From Shewanella chilikensis (GTDB lineage Bacteria; Pseudomonadota; Gammaproteobacteria; Enterobacterales; Shewanellaceae), in contig NZ_NIJM01000025.1 in assembly GCF_002836945.1 (NCBI RefSeq), positions 17,473-71,790 on the forward strand: a stretch of 54,318 bases of DNA. Reading direction: 5' to 3'. Position 1 is the first letter of the stretch. Each line of letters opens with the position of its first letter. A program made the translations under genes and the position numbers. Below the pieces are notes generated by a model that was not told the origin of the DNA, did no database searches, and saw only the letters and a program-made list of their open reading frames with translations. Shown piece by piece: positions 7,685-18,148 of the stretch.

Positions 7685-9394
7685 GTGAGCACAGAATTAG
7701 TAGCAGGATCCAATGTTTCCGCCGCTGGAACTACGCTGGATGGGGCCCAACAGGAAAACAAGTCGGGTGTATTGGGCTCCCTCGGGGGAGTGGATATGCT
7801 GCGGCAGATCACCATGATCCTGGCATTGGCTATCTGTCTGGCACTGGCGGTATTTGTGATGATTTGGGCTCAGGAGCCTGAATATCGGCCACTGGGCAAG
7901 ATGGATACCCAGGAGATGGTACAGGTTCTCGATGTACTGGATAAGAACCGGGTGCCGTACAAGATTGAAGTCGATGTGATTACTGTGCCTGAAGACAAGT
8001 ACCAGGACGTGAAGATGATGCTGAGCCGCGCCGGTATAGATTCCAGCGCCGATGCCAAGGATTATCTGAGCCAGGATTCCGGCTTTGGTGTCAGTCAGCG
8101 GATGGAACAAGCCCGGCTGAAGCAGAGTCAGGAGATGAATCTGGCGCGGGCGATTGAAGAGCTCAATAGTGTCAGCCGTGCCAAGGTGATCCTGGCGCTG
8201 CCAAAGGAAAATGTATTCGCCCGCAATCGCGCCAAACCCAGTGCCACAGTGGTGGTCAGTACCCGCAGGGGCGGTTTGGGCCAGGAAGAGGTTGATGCAA
8301 TAGTAGATATTGTTGCCTCTGCAGTTCATGACATGGATCCCAGCCGGGTGACTGTGACAGACTCCAACGGCCGCTTGCTGAACTCAGGCAGTCAGGATGG
8401 GGTATCTGCCCGCGCCAGACGCGAGCTTGAGCTGGTGCAGCAAAAAGAAAACGAATACCGCAACAAGATAGATTCGATTCTGATGCCGATCCTCGGCCCG
8501 GAAAATTTCACTTCCCAGGTGGATGTCAGCATGGACTTCACCGCCGTCGAGCAAACAGCCAAGCGTTTCAACCCGGATCTGCCATCACTTCGCAGTGAAA
8601 TGACAGTGGAAAACAACAGCGTTGGTGGCAGCAGTGGCGGCATCCCCGGAGCCCTTTCCAATCAGCCGCCGATGGAGTCCAATATTCCTGAAAACGCTGC
8701 CGATGCCGCAGAAAGCAGCAGTGTTACTTCAGGCAACAGCCATAGGGAAGCGACCCGTAATTTTGAGCTGGATACCACCATCAGCCATACCCGTCAGCAG
8801 ATAGGTGTGGTACGCCGGGTCAGTGTCTCAGTGGCGGTCGACTACAAGGCAGGTGCTGCCGGTGAAAATGGTCAGGTCGCCAGAGTACCTCGCACAGGTG
8901 AAGAGATGGCCAATATCCGTCGCTTGCTGGAAGGCGCCGTTGGCTTCAACAGCCAAAGGGGCGACATGATAGAAGTGGTGACTGTGCCCTTTATGGATCA
9001 ACTGGTTGAAGATTTGCCTGAGCCACCTCTGTGGGAGCAGCCCTGGTTCTGGCGGGCGATGAAACTCGGCATAGGTGCCTTGGTGATTTTGGTGCTTATC
9101 CTGTTCGTGGTGCGTCCCATGCTCAAACGCCTCATCTATCCCGATGGCCAGAATATGCCGGATGAACCTGCGCTGGGGCATGAGCTGGCAGATATTGAAG
9201 ATCAGTACGCTGCCGACACCCTGGGCATGCTCAACCGCCCTGAAAGTGAATACAGCTATGCCGATGACGGTTCGATACTGATACCGGATCTGCACAAAGA
9301 TGATGATATGATTAAGGCCATACGTGCTCTGGTGGCCAATGAACCTGAACTGTCCACCCAAGTGGTGAAGAACTGGTTGCAAGAAGATGCCTGA
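7685..9394 (+). CDS. fliF: Flagellar MS-ring protein FliF
   Basis: A 569-residue inner-membrane ring protein. It has a transmembrane helix near residues 38-60 (ITMILALAICLALAVFVMIW), a YscJ/FliF periplasmic domain with EMNLARAIEELNSVSRAKVI, a second ring domain, and a C-terminal transmembrane helix near 458-481. The acidic cytoplasmic tail should bind FliG. The start is GTG at 7685 with an AGGA about 9 nt upstream. The last codons overlap fliG by 8 nt, coupling the two interacting ring proteins. Confidence 0.96.
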   Translation: MSTELVAGSNVSAAGTTLDGAQQENKSGVLGSLGGVDMLRQITMILALAICLALAVFVMIWAQEPEYRPLGKMDTQEMVQVLDVLDKNRVPYKIEVDVITVPEDKYQDVKMMLSRAGIDSSADAKDYLSQDSGFGVSQRMEQARLKQSQEMNLARAIEELNSVSRAKVILALPKENVFARNRAKPSATVVVSTRRGGLGQEEVDAIVDIVASAVHDMDPSRVTVTDSNGRLLNSGSQDGVSARARRELELVQQKENEYRNKIDSILMPILGPENFTSQVDVSMDFTAVEQTAKRFNPDLPSLRSEMTVENNSVGGSSGGIPGALSNQPPMESNIPENAADAAESSSVTSGNSHREATRNFELDTTISHTRQQIGVVRRVSVSVAVDYKAGAAGENGQVARVPRTGEEMANIRRLLEGAVGFNSQRGDMIEVVTVPFMDQLVEDLPEPPLWEQPWFWRAMKLGIGALVILVLILFVVRPMLKRLIYPDGQNMPDEPALGHELADIEDQYAADTLGMLNRPESEYSYADDGSILIPDLHKDDDMIKAIRALVANEPELSTQVVKNWLQEDA

Positions 9395-10430
9395 AAAAAA
9401 AGCGGATAAACCAGCCGAGAGCGGCTTCGACGTCAAGAATCTCAACGGGATTGAGAAGACCGCCATTTTGTTGCTGAGTCTCAGTGAAGCCGATGCGGCC
9501 TCTATTCTCAAACACTTGGAACCCAAACAGGTTCAAAAGGTGGGTATGGCCATGGCGGCCATGCAGGAGTTCGGCCAGGAGAAGGTGGTTGCGGTTCACA
9601 AGCTGTTTCTGGATGATATCCAGAAATACTCCTCCATAGGCTTTAACAGCGAAGAGTTTGTGCGCAAGGCACTGACTACCGCGCTGGGTGAAGACAAGGC
9701 CGGTAACCTTATCGAGCAGATTGTCATGGGCAGTGGCGCCAAAGGCCTCGACTCGCTCAAGTGGATGGACGCCAGGCAGGTGGCGACTATCATCCAGAAT
9801 GAACACCCGCAGATCCAAACCATTGTTTTGTCCTATCTTGAACCGGATCAGGCAGCGGAAATCTTTGCCCAGTTCCCGGAAAACACCCGTCTCGATTTGA
9901 TGATGCGTATCGCCAACCTTGAAGAGGTACAACCTGCAGCACTGCAGGAGCTTAACGACATCATGGAGAAACAGTTTGCCGGTCAGGGTGGCGCCCAGGC
10001 CGCCAAGATGGGTGGCTTGAAGGCTGCTGCCAACATTATGAACTACCTGGATACCGGGGTGGAGAGCCAACTGATGGAAACCCTGCGCGAGTCCGACGAA
10101 GAGATGGCGCAGCAGATCCAGGACTTGATGTTCGTGTTCGAAAACCTTATTGATGTCGACGACCGTGGTATTCAGACGCTGCTGCGGGAAGTGCAGCAGG
10201 ATGTACTGATGAAGGCGCTCAAGGGCGCCGACGAGCCATTGAAGGAAAAGATCCTCGGCAATATGTCCAAACGTGCCGCCGAATTGCTGCGTGACGATCT
10301 CGAGGCCATGGGGCCAATTCGTATCAGCGAAGTGGAAGTGGCCCAGAAAGAGATATTGTCCATCGCCCGTCGCTTGTCCGATGCCGGAGAGATTATGCTC
10401 GGTGGCGGCGGCAGTGAAGAATTCCTCTGA
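9387..10430 (+). CDS. fliG: Flagellar motor switch protein FliG
   Basis: A 347-residue C-ring protein. The N-terminal domain begins GIEKTAILLLSLSEADAASI. The middle domain has the EHPQIQTIVLSYL motif near residues 134-146. The C-terminal torque helix carries alternating charges (LLREVQQDVLMKALKGADEPLKEKI). It couples stator ion flow to rotor rotation and binds FliF and FliM. The ATG at 9387 lies inside the end of fliF. Confidence 0.97.
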   Translation: MPEKKADKPAESGFDVKNLNGIEKTAILLLSLSEADAASILKHLEPKQVQKVGMAMAAMQEFGQEKVVAVHKLFLDDIQKYSSIGFNSEEFVRKALTTALGEDKAGNLIEQIVMGSGAKGLDSLKWMDARQVATIIQNEHPQIQTIVLSYLEPDQAAEIFAQFPENTRLDLMMRIANLEEVQPAALQELNDIMEKQFAGQGGAQAAKMGGLKAAANIMNYLDTGVESQLMETLRESDEEMAQQIQDLMFVFENLIDVDDRGIQTLLREVQQDVLMKALKGADEPLKEKILGNMSKRAAELLRDDLEAMGPIRISEVEVAQKEILSIARRLSDAGEIMLGGGGSEEFL

Positions 10431-10443
10431 CAGGCGAGTTTGA

Positions 10444-11418
10444 ATGACTGACAAAAAGGTGTCCCACAACATTTTGCCGCCGGATGAAGCGGACGAGTTT
10501 GTTCATTGGCAGTTGCCCGATGTGGGTGACGCCATGCCGCTTAAGCCGAGTAATCTGTTTGGCTATAAGCCTGGACGCATAGAGCCCAAGGCCGCCGAAG
10601 AGGCTGTATCACCACCGACTTTGGCTGAAATCGAATCTATCCGCGAGCAAGCCGAGCAGGAAGGTTTTGCCGAAGGCAAGGAACAAGGGCTGGCCAAAGG
10701 CCTGGAGGAAGGCCGTCTTCAGGGCTTGGAACAGGGCCACAGTGAAGGTTTTGCCCAGGGGCTTGAGCAAGGCCGGGAAGAAGGCTTGCAACAGGCCGCC
10801 GCCATGATAGAGCGTTTCGACGCCTTGCTCGCTCAGTTCGAGGCGCCGCTGGCGCTGCTGGATACCCAGATAGAAGAATCTTTGCTGACCTTGGTCGGCA
10901 CTTTGGCGCGCAATCTTATTGCCCATGAGCTGAAGACCCACCCGGAACATATACTGGCGGCGCTCAGGCAAGGGATAGATGCCCTGCCTCTCAAAGAGCA
11001 GAAAGTGAATCTGCGCCTGCATCCCGAAGATATGGCTTTGGTCAGTGAGCTCTATGGTGAAGAGCAACTGACACGTAACCGCTGGACACTGGAAGCCGAT
11101 CCCGGCCTCAACCGGGGCGATTGTGTGGTGGACAGCCAACGCTCGCAAGTGGATATGCGTCTGGAAACCCGTTTGGAAGGGGTGTTTGCCAATCTTGAAG
11201 CCGAACAATCCATGTTGGCGAAAAAGGCAGCCCAGCAGCAGGCCGCAATAGACGATAGGCCAAGCCTGCCTATACCGGACAGCGAGCAGGAGCAAACGCT
11301 TGCCGATGAACAAACTGCCGCGATAAACGATAAGACAGAGACTGCAAGCCAAGAGGGCGAACAGCCCAGCGAAGGAGACACTCATGATGCAGCAGCGCCG
11401 AAGCCAACTGCTGAGTGA
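10444..11418 (+). CDS. fliH: Flagellar export apparatus protein FliH
   Basis: A 324-residue cytoplasmic regulator of the FliI ATPase. Residues about 75-115 carry a run of EGxxxG-type repeats ([17 protein letters not shown] and on), the glycine-zipper helix typical of FliH. A conserved C-terminal domain follows (about 135-245). A further 75-80 residue polar tail rich in Gln, Glu and Ala is present, longer than in enterobacterial FliH. The end overlaps the fliI start by 35 nt, which suggests that part of the tail is shaped by the overlapping fliI reading frame. Confidence 0.94.
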   Translation: MTDKKVSHNILPPDEADEFVHWQLPDVGDAMPLKPSNLFGYKPGRIEPKAAEEAVSPPTLAEIESIREQAEQEGFAEGKEQGLAKGLEEGRLQGLEQGHSEGFAQGLEQGREEGLQQAAAMIERFDALLAQFEAPLALLDTQIEESLLTLVGTLARNLIAHELKTHPEHILAALRQGIDALPLKEQKVNLRLHPEDMALVSELYGEEQLTRNRWTLEADPGLNRGDCVVDSQRSQVDMRLETRLEGVFANLEAEQSMLAKKAAQQQAAIDDRPSLPIPDSEQEQTLADEQTAAINDKTETASQEGEQPSEGDTHDAAAPKPTAE

Positions 11419-12727
11419 ACTCAAACACTTGGCTGAAAAGCAGGCGCCGTTTCAAGCGGTTGCCAGCGGCCAGTTGGTGCGGGTGGTTGGCCTGACGCTG
11501 GAAGCCAGTGGTTGCCGGGCGCCGGTTGGTAGTCTCTGCGCCATAGATACTATGGCGGGTAAGCTTATTGCCGAGGTGATAGGTTTTGACGATGAGCTGC
11601 TGTATTTGATGCCGGTGGAAGAACTCAGGGGCGTGCTGCCCGGCGCCAAAGTGATGCCGCTCGGTGAGCAAACCGGGCTCAGTGTTGGTTTGAGTCTTCT
11701 TGGTCGGGTGCTGGACGGCAACGGCCAGCCGCTTGATGGTATGGGCGCCCTGCACACAGACGAACAAGCCTCGCGCCACAGCCCGGCAATCAACCCCTTG
11801 GCCAGACGGGCGATTACCGAACCGCTCGATGTAGGCGTCAGAGCCATCAACGCCATGCTTACCGTGGGCAAGGGCCAACGTATGGGGCTCTTTGCCGGCT
11901 CCGGCGTGGGTAAGAGTGTGCTCCTTGGCATGATGACCCGCGGCACCACGGCCGATATTATTGTGGTTGGCCTGGTGGGGGAGCGTGGCCGGGAGGTGAA
12001 AGAGTTTATCGAAGAGATCCTGGGCGCCGAGGGGCGGGCCCGCTCTGTGGTCATAGCCGCCCCGGCCGATACCTCCCCCTTGATGCGCCTTCGCGCCTGC
12101 GAAACCTCGACTCGGATAGCCGAGTATTTTCGCGATCTCGGCTATGATGTTCTGCTGTTGATGGATAGCCTGACCCGTTACGCCCAGGCGCAGCGGGAAA
12201 TCGCCCTGGCGGTCGGTGAGCCGCCGGCAACCAAGGGGTATCCGCCTTCGGTATTTGCCAAGTTGCCCCGTTTGGTGGAGCGCGCCGGTAATGGCGGTGA
12301 AGGGCAGGGCTCGATCACTGCCTTCTATACTGTGCTTACCGAAGGGGACGATCAGCAAGATCCCATTGCCGATGCCTCGCGGGCTATTTTGGATGGTCAC
12401 ATAGTGTTGTCACGGGCCTTGGCCGACTCTGGGCATTATCCGGCGATAGATATTGAAGCTTCCATCAGTCGGGTGGCACCTATGGTGATAAGCGAGGGGC
12501 ACCTGGAAGCGATGCGACGCGTCAAGCAGGTTTATTCGCTCTACCAGCAAAACCGGGATCTGATCTCCATCGGTGCCTATTCCCAAGGCTCGGATCCGCG
12601 TATCGATAACGCCATACGCCTGCAACCCGCCATGAACGCCTTTTTGCGGCAGGGGATGCGCGATGCCATCAGTTTCAGCGATTGCCAGCAGATGTTGGGG
12701 CAGCTTGCCGCCCAATGTAAGGTGTAA
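11384..12727 (+). CDS. fliI: Flagellum-specific ATPase FliI
   Basis: A 447-residue F1-ATPase-beta-like enzyme that energises substrate unloading at the export gate. Walker A is GSGVGKS (172-178). Walker B is in [26 protein letters not shown]. The DISRAI-like segment [15 protein letters not shown] is present. ATGs at 11384 and 11387 follow GAAGGAGA (11371-11378). It is embedded at its 5' end in fliH, its partner. A 122-bp gap separates it from fliJ. Confidence 0.97.
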   Translation: MMQQRRSQLLSELKHLAEKQAPFQAVASGQLVRVVGLTLEASGCRAPVGSLCAIDTMAGKLIAEVIGFDDELLYLMPVEELRGVLPGAKVMPLGEQTGLSVGLSLLGRVLDGNGQPLDGMGALHTDEQASRHSPAINPLARRAITEPLDVGVRAINAMLTVGKGQRMGLFAGSGVGKSVLLGMMTRGTTADIIVVGLVGERGREVKEFIEEILGAEGRARSVVIAAPADTSPLMRLRACETSTRIAEYFRDLGYDVLLLMDSLTRYAQAQREIALAVGEPPATKGYPPSVFAKLPRLVERAGNGGEGQGSITAFYTVLTEGDDQQDPIADASRAILDGHIVLSRALADSGHYPAIDIEASISRVAPMVISEGHLEAMRRVKQVYSLYQQNRDLISIGAYSQGSDPRIDNAIRLQPAMNAFLRQGMRDAISFSDCQQMLGQLAAQCKV

Positions 12728-12849
12728 TGCTATTGAGTGCGGGAGTTTGCGTGCTCGACAAAAATGCAGTGACAATAGGGGAGCCTGATCTCAATAGAGC
12801 GCCGGGTTAAGGCCCGCAAGGCAGGCAATTTTAAGGAATAGTATTACAG

Positions 12850-13299
12850 ATGGCGAAACCCGATCCTTTGCACACTGTGTTGAAATTGGCGGTCGAAGCC
12901 GAAGAGCAGGCGGCACTGCAGCTTAAAGCTGCGCAAATGGAATGCCAGAGGCGTAAGTCTCAGCTGCAGGCGCTGCAGGAATACCGTCTCGACTATATGA
13001 AGCAACTCGATGCTCAGCAGGGGCAGAGCATTGGCGCCTCCTATTACCAGCAGTTTCATCGATTTGTGCGTCAGGTAGATGATGCCATAGGGCAACAACT
13101 TGCTGTGGTCGCCGAGGCCGATAAGCAGCGGGGCTATCGGCAGCAACATTGGCTGGAGAAGCAGCAAAAGCGCAAGGCGGTGGAGATGTTGCTGGAGAAA
13201 AAAGCTCTGCAGGCCGAAGCCAAAGCTGCCAAACAGGAGCAGAAACTGATCGATGAGTTTGCTTCCCAGCATTTTTTCCGTCGTAAGCTCAAGCATTGA
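12850..13299 (+). CDS. fliJ: Flagellar export protein FliJ
   Basis: A 149-residue protein that is nearly all charged helix with heptads (EEQAALQLKAAQMECQRRK and EKQQKRKAVEMLLEKKALQ), forming the antiparallel coiled coil expected of FliJ, the central stalk in the FliI hexamer. The ATG at 12850 follows TTTAAGGAAT. It is last in the fliE-J operon. The 122 bp before it contain no visible sigma-54 element. Confidence 0.9.
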   Translation: MAKPDPLHTVLKLAVEAEEQAALQLKAAQMECQRRKSQLQALQEYRLDYMKQLDAQQGQSIGASYYQQFHRFVRQVDDAIGQQLAVVAEADKQRGYRQQHWLEKQQKRKAVEMLLEKKALQAEAKAAKQEQKLIDEFASQHFFRRKLKH

Positions 13300-13356
13300 G
13301 CCCATTCCGACATCCATTCCCGGACAATTCCTTGAGAATTCATTCTATATTTTTTG

Positions 13357-13375
13357 TTGGCGTGAATTTTGCTTT
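13357..13375 (+). promoter_or_regulatory. Sigma-54 promoter for the fliK operon
   Basis: TTGGCGTGAATTTTGCTTT has GG (13359-13360) and GC (13371-13372) exactly 10 nt apart and both flanking consensus Ts. It lies 73-91 nt before fliK and should drive fliKLMNOPQR-flhB. Confidence 0.87.
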
Positions 13376-13447
13376 GTTTGAGACAGAGACATTAATTCTG
13401 ACTCGGCCTATCTTTATCTATTGAGGGCCTAGGTGCTGGAGGAAGGC

Positions 13448-14992
13448 ATGCAGCAGTTATCCAATATCCTGTTCGGCAATGCAGGCAGCAAGGGAGTGGC
13501 CGCTACAGATGCGCTGCAATCAACTGATAACGAAGCTTTTTCTGCTGCTTATCAAGAGGCGCAGACTAAATTCTCATTCGACTCGCAAGGCGTTAAGCCG
13601 ACATTTCCCGGCGGCAGTCTTGACAGTGAAAACTTCCATGCAAAGCAGGCTGTCGATGTCTCGCTCATTTTGGGGCAGATAGCCATGGGCAAGAACTTGC
13701 CGTCTGAAGACGGCACTATGGTCAACACTATGGCCACCAATATGGCCACCGAAGTCGATGAGCAAAGTCTGCTAACACAGATTGCCGCACTTACCGGGCT
13801 CAAGGAAGATGAGATCAAGGCCATGTCTCCCGAAGAACAGATACAGCTCCTGGAAAACCTTAAACAGAGTGGTGTCGAGCTTGGCATAGTAGCGATAGAT
13901 AGCCCGGAAGGTGCAGAACTGATTACCGCTGACGAAAGTGACGAGAGTGAACAAGACAGCGCCAAACTGACCGATACTGATCAGGAAGCGGCAAGCAAAG
14001 GCGATAGCGAAGCAGAGGATGAAACCTTAGATGCTCCTTTACTGGCTCTTGATAAGACGGTTACGGCAGATAAGGCCAAGTCTCAGCAAGGCGAGCAACA
14101 AATGGGCTGGGCGGATGCTGATAAGTCAGCGCGTAAGGCGGCGACTCAGGATGGTATGGCTGCTGTGGCTCGTGAAGCAGTGCTTAATGCTGCTGAGGAA
14201 AAGAGTGACAAGATCTTGGCGCAAAGCGCAATTGCCGATAAGGCCAAGACAGATACTGCCGGCAAGTTGGACGCTGCGGTGGCAACGGCGGCAACGTCTG
14301 TTGGCGCTGACGGCAAGAGTGACAAAGCTACGGCCAAGGATGTTCTGGCAGGCGTGCTGAAGGCGGAGGCGAAAGGTGTGCAGAGCGCTGCCGAGGTACG
14401 AAGCCCTGTGAGTGACGCCATACATCAGGCGCTCAAGGGGGATGCGGCATCAACCCAGACAGATATCAGCCCATTCCAGCAACAGCTGCATCAACAAGGA
14501 TTACAGCCTCCCCTGCGGGGAGAGATGGCCCAATATCAACTGTCGTTGAGGCAGGGGATGGAGCAATCACTGCAAACCGCCGATATGGTACAGCGTTTTG
14601 CCCCCGTGATGCGGCAGCAGTTGATTACCATGGTCAGTAATGGTGTGCAGCAGGCTGAAATTCGTCTCGACCCACCAGAGCTTGGAGCCATGATGGTCAG
14701 GGTTCAGGTGCATGGTGATCAGACTCAGGTGCAGTTCCATGTCACCCAACCACAAACCCGGGATATGCTGGAACAGGCCATGCCCAGATTGAGAGAAATG
14801 CTGCAGGAGCAGGGAATGAACCTGGCCGATAGCCACATCTCTCAAGGTGGTCGGGAGCAAGGCGAGCAGCAAGGTGGCAATGGAGGTGGTTTTGCCCAAG
14901 AGGGTGCCAATGGTGAAATTTCCGCCGAAGAAACGGCACAAAGCACAAATCACACAACAAGTTATGGCTCGGGTATAGATTATTACGCCTGA
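13448..14992 (+). CDS. fliK: Flagellar hook-length control protein FliK
   Basis: This protein of about 514 residues has a long, low-complexity, Ala/Asp/Lys/Glu-rich ruler region and a C-terminal Flg_hook domain (about residues 400-480) with EIRLDPPELGAMMVRVQVHG and a Gly/Gln-rich tail. FliK is exported, measures hook length and makes FlhB switch export from hook to filament substrates. ATG 13448 has GGAGGAAG just upstream at rather short spacing. An in-frame GTG at 13433 with GAGGG upstream would add five residues (MLEEG); the choice is not certain. Confidence 0.93.
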   Translation: MQQLSNILFGNAGSKGVAATDALQSTDNEAFSAAYQEAQTKFSFDSQGVKPTFPGGSLDSENFHAKQAVDVSLILGQIAMGKNLPSEDGTMVNTMATNMATEVDEQSLLTQIAALTGLKEDEIKAMSPEEQIQLLENLKQSGVELGIVAIDSPEGAELITADESDESEQDSAKLTDTDQEAASKGDSEAEDETLDAPLLALDKTVTADKAKSQQGEQQMGWADADKSARKAATQDGMAAVAREAVLNAAEEKSDKILAQSAIADKAKTDTAGKLDAAVATAATSVGADGKSDKATAKDVLAGVLKAEAKGVQSAAEVRSPVSDAIHQALKGDAASTQTDISPFQQQLHQQGLQPPLRGEMAQYQLSLRQGMEQSLQTADMVQRFAPVMRQQLITMVSNGVQQAEIRLDPPELGAMMVRVQVHGDQTQVQFHVTQPQTRDMLEQAMPRLREMLQEQGMNLADSHISQGGREQGEQQGGNGGGFAQEGANGEISAEETAQSTNHTTSYGSGIDYYA

Positions 14993-15057
14993 GCAGGTAA
15001 CCTATAGGGATGGTATTTTCCGCGGGCATTGCGGTTGATTAAGGGAAAGGGTAGAGA

Positions 15058-15582
15058 ATGGCAGAGCAAGAAGAGCTTGAGCTGCAAGAGGCGCAGGCGC
15101 CTAAAAGTAAAAAGAAACTCTTTATCTTCGGTGGCATAGGTCTGGTGGTGTTGCTGCTCATTGGCGCTGGCTTGTGGTTTTTCCTGGGGGGCTCAGATGA
15201 TTCTGCGAACGATGCGGCCAAGGGTGAGCAGGAAACCGAAGTCACTCAGGTCAACGACAGCAGGGAAGCCTTCTATGTCGCTATGCCCAGGCCGTTTCTG
15301 TTTAATTTGCCGGGAGCCAATCGCTCCAGGCTGGTGGAGATCAAGGTGCAGCTTATGGTGCGGGGCAGTGATGACGATGTCACTATCAGGAAGCATGTTC
15401 CATTGATTGAAGATGCACTGCTGACTACCTTCAGTGGTGCCGATGTCGAAAAGCTCAGCAGCCAGGCGGGTAAGGATGAGCTCAGGCAGTTGGCGCTGCT
15501 CAATGTGCAAAACACGCTGCAACCGGTGACAGGCCGAAAAGTGGTTGAAAAAGTGCTGTTTACCGGCTTTGTGATGCAGTAA
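15058..15582 (+). CDS. fliL: Flagellar basal body-associated protein FliL
   Basis: A 174-residue single-pass inner membrane protein. An acidic/basic cytoplasmic N-terminus precedes a transmembrane helix at residues 21-44 (LFIFGGIGLVVLLLIGAGLW). The periplasmic FliL domain includes AMPRPFLFNLPG and DALLTTFSGADVEKLSSQAGKDELR. FliL associates with stators around the motor and supports torque. It lies between fliK and fliM in the operon, 26 nt before fliM. Confidence 0.95.
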   Translation: MAEQEELELQEAQAPKSKKKLFIFGGIGLVVLLLIGAGLWFFLGGSDDSANDAAKGEQETEVTQVNDSREAFYVAMPRPFLFNLPGANRSRLVEIKVQLMVRGSDDDVTIRKHVPLIEDALLTTFSGADVEKLSSQAGKDELRQLALLNVQNTLQPVTGRKVVEKVLFTGFVMQ

Positions 15583-15608
15583 CAGGGACAAGAGGCGAAG
15601 GCAATATC

Positions 15609-16637
15609 GTGAGTGATTTATTAAGCCAAGACGAAATTGATGCGCTGCTGCATGGCGTGGACGACGTCGAAGAAGATGATTCGCAGGAGTCGACTCTTGA
15701 AGCTCAGTCCTATGACTTTTCTTCCCAGGATCGTATTGTCCGTGGCCGGATGCCGACCCTGGAAATTGTCAATGAGCGCTTTGCCCGTCATCTGCGGATC
15801 AGCATGTTCAACATGATGCGCCGGGCCGCCGAAGTCTCCATTAACGGCGTACAAATGCTCAAGTTTGGTGAATATGTACATACTTTGTTTGTGCCAACCA
15901 GCTTGAATATGGTGCGCTTTAGTCCGCTCAAGGGCACGGCACTGATCACCATGGAAGCCAGATTGGTGTTCATTCTGGTGGACAACTTCTTCGGTGGTGA
16001 TGGCCGTTTCCACGCCAAGATTGAAGGACGGGAGTTCACCCCGACAGAGCGGCGCATAGTGCAACTGCTATTGAAGATCATCTTTGAAGATTACAAAGAT
16101 GCCTGGGCGCCTGTGATGGATGTCGAATTCGACTATCTGGACTCAGAGGTTAACCCGGCGATGGCCAATATCGTCAGCCCGACTGAAGTGGTTGTGGTTA
16201 ACTCCTTTCATATTGAGGTAGACGGTGGTGGTGGCGATTTCCACATCACCATGCCTTATTCTATGATCGAGCCAATCCGTGAACTCTTGGATGCCGGGGT
16301 TCAAAGTGACAAGCAAGATACTGATATGCGCTGGTCTCAAGCGCTGAAAGACGAGATCATGGATGTCGAGGTGGGGCTGGATGCGCGCTTGCTTGAAAAA
16401 GAGATGACCTTAAGAGACGTGATGGAGTTCAAGGCCGGTGATGTGATCCCGGTTGATCTGCCTGAGCATATAGTGATGAAGATTGAAGACTTGCCTACTT
16501 ACAGATGTAAGTTGGGGAGAGTCAAGGAAAATCTGGCGCTGAAGATCTGCGATAAGATCCCGCGTCCGGAAACGGTCAAGACCGAACTGCAGCTGGTAAC
16601 CCGCAAAGGGAAATCCAAGGATATCTCGGAAATATAA
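15609..16637 (+). CDS. fliM: Flagellar motor switch protein FliM
   Basis: A 342-residue C-ring protein. The N-terminus LLSQDEIDALLHGV (residues 4-17) is the CheY-P binding peptide. The CheC-like middle domain has FARHLRISMFNMMRR and PTERRIVQLLLKIIFEDYKDAW. The C-terminal SpoA domain has VELPEHI-like VDLPEHIVMKIEDLPTYRCKLG. The start is GTG at 15609. It receives the CheY signal encoded 10 kb downstream. Confidence 0.97.
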   Translation: MSDLLSQDEIDALLHGVDDVEEDDSQESTLEAQSYDFSSQDRIVRGRMPTLEIVNERFARHLRISMFNMMRRAAEVSINGVQMLKFGEYVHTLFVPTSLNMVRFSPLKGTALITMEARLVFILVDNFFGGDGRFHAKIEGREFTPTERRIVQLLLKIIFEDYKDAWAPVMDVEFDYLDSEVNPAMANIVSPTEVVVVNSFHIEVDGGGGDFHITMPYSMIEPIRELLDAGVQSDKQDTDMRWSQALKDEIMDVEVGLDARLLEKEMTLRDVMEFKAGDVIPVDLPEHIVMKIEDLPTYRCKLGRVKENLALKICDKIPRPETVKTELQLVTRKGKSKDISEI

Positions 16638-16648
16638 GGTGAGAGAGA

Positions 16649-17029
16649 ATGAGTACTGAAGAGATGGACGATTGGGCTGCCGCCATGGCTGAGCAGGCTG
16701 AAGAAGAGGCCAAAGCGGTTGATTTGGATGAGCTGAAGAATGATGCCAAGCCCTTGTCGGAAGCGGAAGCCGCCAAACTGGATACCATTTTGGATATTCC
16801 CGTGACTATCTCCATGGAGGTGGGACGCAGTTTTATCAGCATTCGCAACCTGTTGCAGCTTAACCAAGGCTCGGTAGTGGAACTGGATAGAGTCGCCGGT
16901 GAACCTTTGGATGTGATGGTCAACGGCACCTTGATTGCTCATGGTGAAGTGGTTGTGGTCAACGACAAGTTCGGTATCCGTTTGACGGATGTGATAAGCC
17001 AGACAGAACGCATCAAGAAACTTAAATAA
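16649..17029 (+). CDS. fliN: Flagellar motor switch protein FliN
   Basis: A 126-residue protein with an acidic N-terminal stretch (about 1-50) and a SpoA domain at the C-terminus: ILDIPVTISMEVGRSFISIRNLLQLNQGSVVELD, then VNGTLIAHGEVVVVNDKFGIRLTDV. FliN forms the base of the C-ring and docks the FliH-FliI export complex. It lies 11 nt after fliM. Confidence 0.97.
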   Translation: MSTEEMDDWAAAMAEQAEEEAKAVDLDELKNDAKPLSEAEAAKLDTILDIPVTISMEVGRSFISIRNLLQLNQGSVVELDRVAGEPLDVMVNGTLIAHGEVVVVNDKFGIRLTDVISQTERIKKLK

Positions 17030-17033
17030 GCCG

Positions 17034-17396
17034 GTGGCCATGACTCAAACAACGACCCAGGCGGCAACCGCCTTGACTCACGACGGCGGCAACAGCCTGG
17101 CGACCATGGCCAGCATGATGGGTGGGCTTATCCTGGTACTGGCGCTGATTTTTGTGCTGGCTTATCTGGTTAAACGCCTTAATCTGGTGCCGGGCAGCCA
17201 ATCGGCTATCAAGACGCTGGCGGTTACCCCGCTCGGGCAAAAAGAAAGGTTGGTGTTGGTGGAGCTGGACGGTCAGCAGTACCTGCTGGGAGTTACCGCG
17301 GCGCAAGTTTCCCTGGTGGATAAGCTGGAGCGGCCGGTGACCATAGACAACGAGAGCTTCGCCGCCAAGCTCAGACAAGCCAGGGTGAAACCATGA
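17034..17396 (+). CDS. fliO: Flagellar export apparatus protein FliO
   Basis: A 120-residue small membrane protein with one hydrophobic helix ([25 protein letters not shown], about 23-47) and a FliO cytoplasmic domain ([31 protein letters not shown]). It is a scaffold that helps assemble the FliP ring. The start may be GTG 17034 or ATG 17040. Its stop overlaps the fliP start (ATGA). Confidence 0.92.
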   Translation: MAMTQTTTQAATALTHDGGNSLATMASMMGGLILVLALIFVLAYLVKRLNLVPGSQSAIKTLAVTPLGQKERLVLVELDGQQYLLGVTAAQVSLVDKLERPVTIDNESFAAKLRQARVKP

Positions 17397-18139
17397 TGAA
17401 ATATTGGCCACTCCTGCTACTTCCCCTGATATTGTTGCCAGGCTTTGCTCAAGCTCAGGATGCGCTGTTTCCTGCGGTAACCGTGACTACCGGGCCGGAT
17501 GGTTCGACCCAGTATTCGGTGACCATGCAGATCTTGCTGCTGATGACCGCCATGAGCTTCCTGCCGGCCATGGTGATTATGCTGACTTCTTTCACCCGTA
17601 TCATAGTCGTCTTATCTATCTTGCGACAGGCGATAGGGTTGCAACAGACTCCCTCCAACCAGGTTCTTATTGGTATGAGCCTGTTTATGACCTTCTTTAT
17701 CATGGCGCCAGTGTTTGACCGTATCTATGATGACGCAGTGCAGCCTTACATGAATGACAGCATGACCTTGCAGCAGGCATTCGATGCCGGACAATCGCCG
17801 CTTAAAAAGTTTATGTTGTCGCAGACCCGCACCACAGATCTCAACTCCTTTATTGAGATCTCAGGTTATCAGAATATCAACAATCCTGAAGATGCTCCCA
17901 TGACTGTGGTGATCCCGGCCTTTATCACCAGTGAGCTCAAGACCGCATTCCAAATAGGCTTTATGCTATTCGTGCCATTTCTGGTACTGGATTTGGTGGT
18001 GGCCAGTATCCTGATGGCCATGGGTATGATGATGTTGTCCCCCATGATTGTTTCCTTGCCGTTTAAGATCATGCTGTTTGTACTGGTCGATGGTTGGACC
18101 CTGGTGATGGGTACACTTGCCGGCAGCTTCGGTTTATAG
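17393..18139 (+). CDS. fliP: Flagellar export gate protein FliP
   Basis: A 248-residue protein with a cleavable signal peptide ([20 protein letters not shown]) and four membrane helices. Family motifs include [24 protein letters not shown] sequence near residues 63-82 and FVLVDGW near the C-terminus. Five FliP subunits with FliQ and FliR build the export gate core. It is followed 9 nt later by fliQ. Confidence 0.97.
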   Translation: MMKYWPLLLLPLILLPGFAQAQDALFPAVTVTTGPDGSTQYSVTMQILLLMTAMSFLPAMVIMLTSFTRIIVVLSILRQAIGLQQTPSNQVLIGMSLFMTFFIMAPVFDRIYDDAVQPYMNDSMTLQQAFDAGQSPLKKFMLSQTRTTDLNSFIEISGYQNINNPEDAPMTVVIPAFITSELKTAFQIGFMLFVPFLVLDLVVASILMAMGMMMLSPMIVSLPFKIMLFVLVDGWTLVMGTLAGSFGL

Positions 18140-18148
18140 GAGGCATAA

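Noticed and set aside
9312..10472. Long minus-strand open frame (386 codons) across fliG
   Set aside because: It lies wholly opposite the well-matched fliG and fliF/fliH ends, has no recognisable domain, and is a codon-bias shadow.
11270..12400. Long minus-strand open frame (376 codons) across fliI
   Set aside because: Antisense shadow of fliH/fliI; composition is His/Gln/Gly-rich as expected from reverse reading of GC-rich codons.
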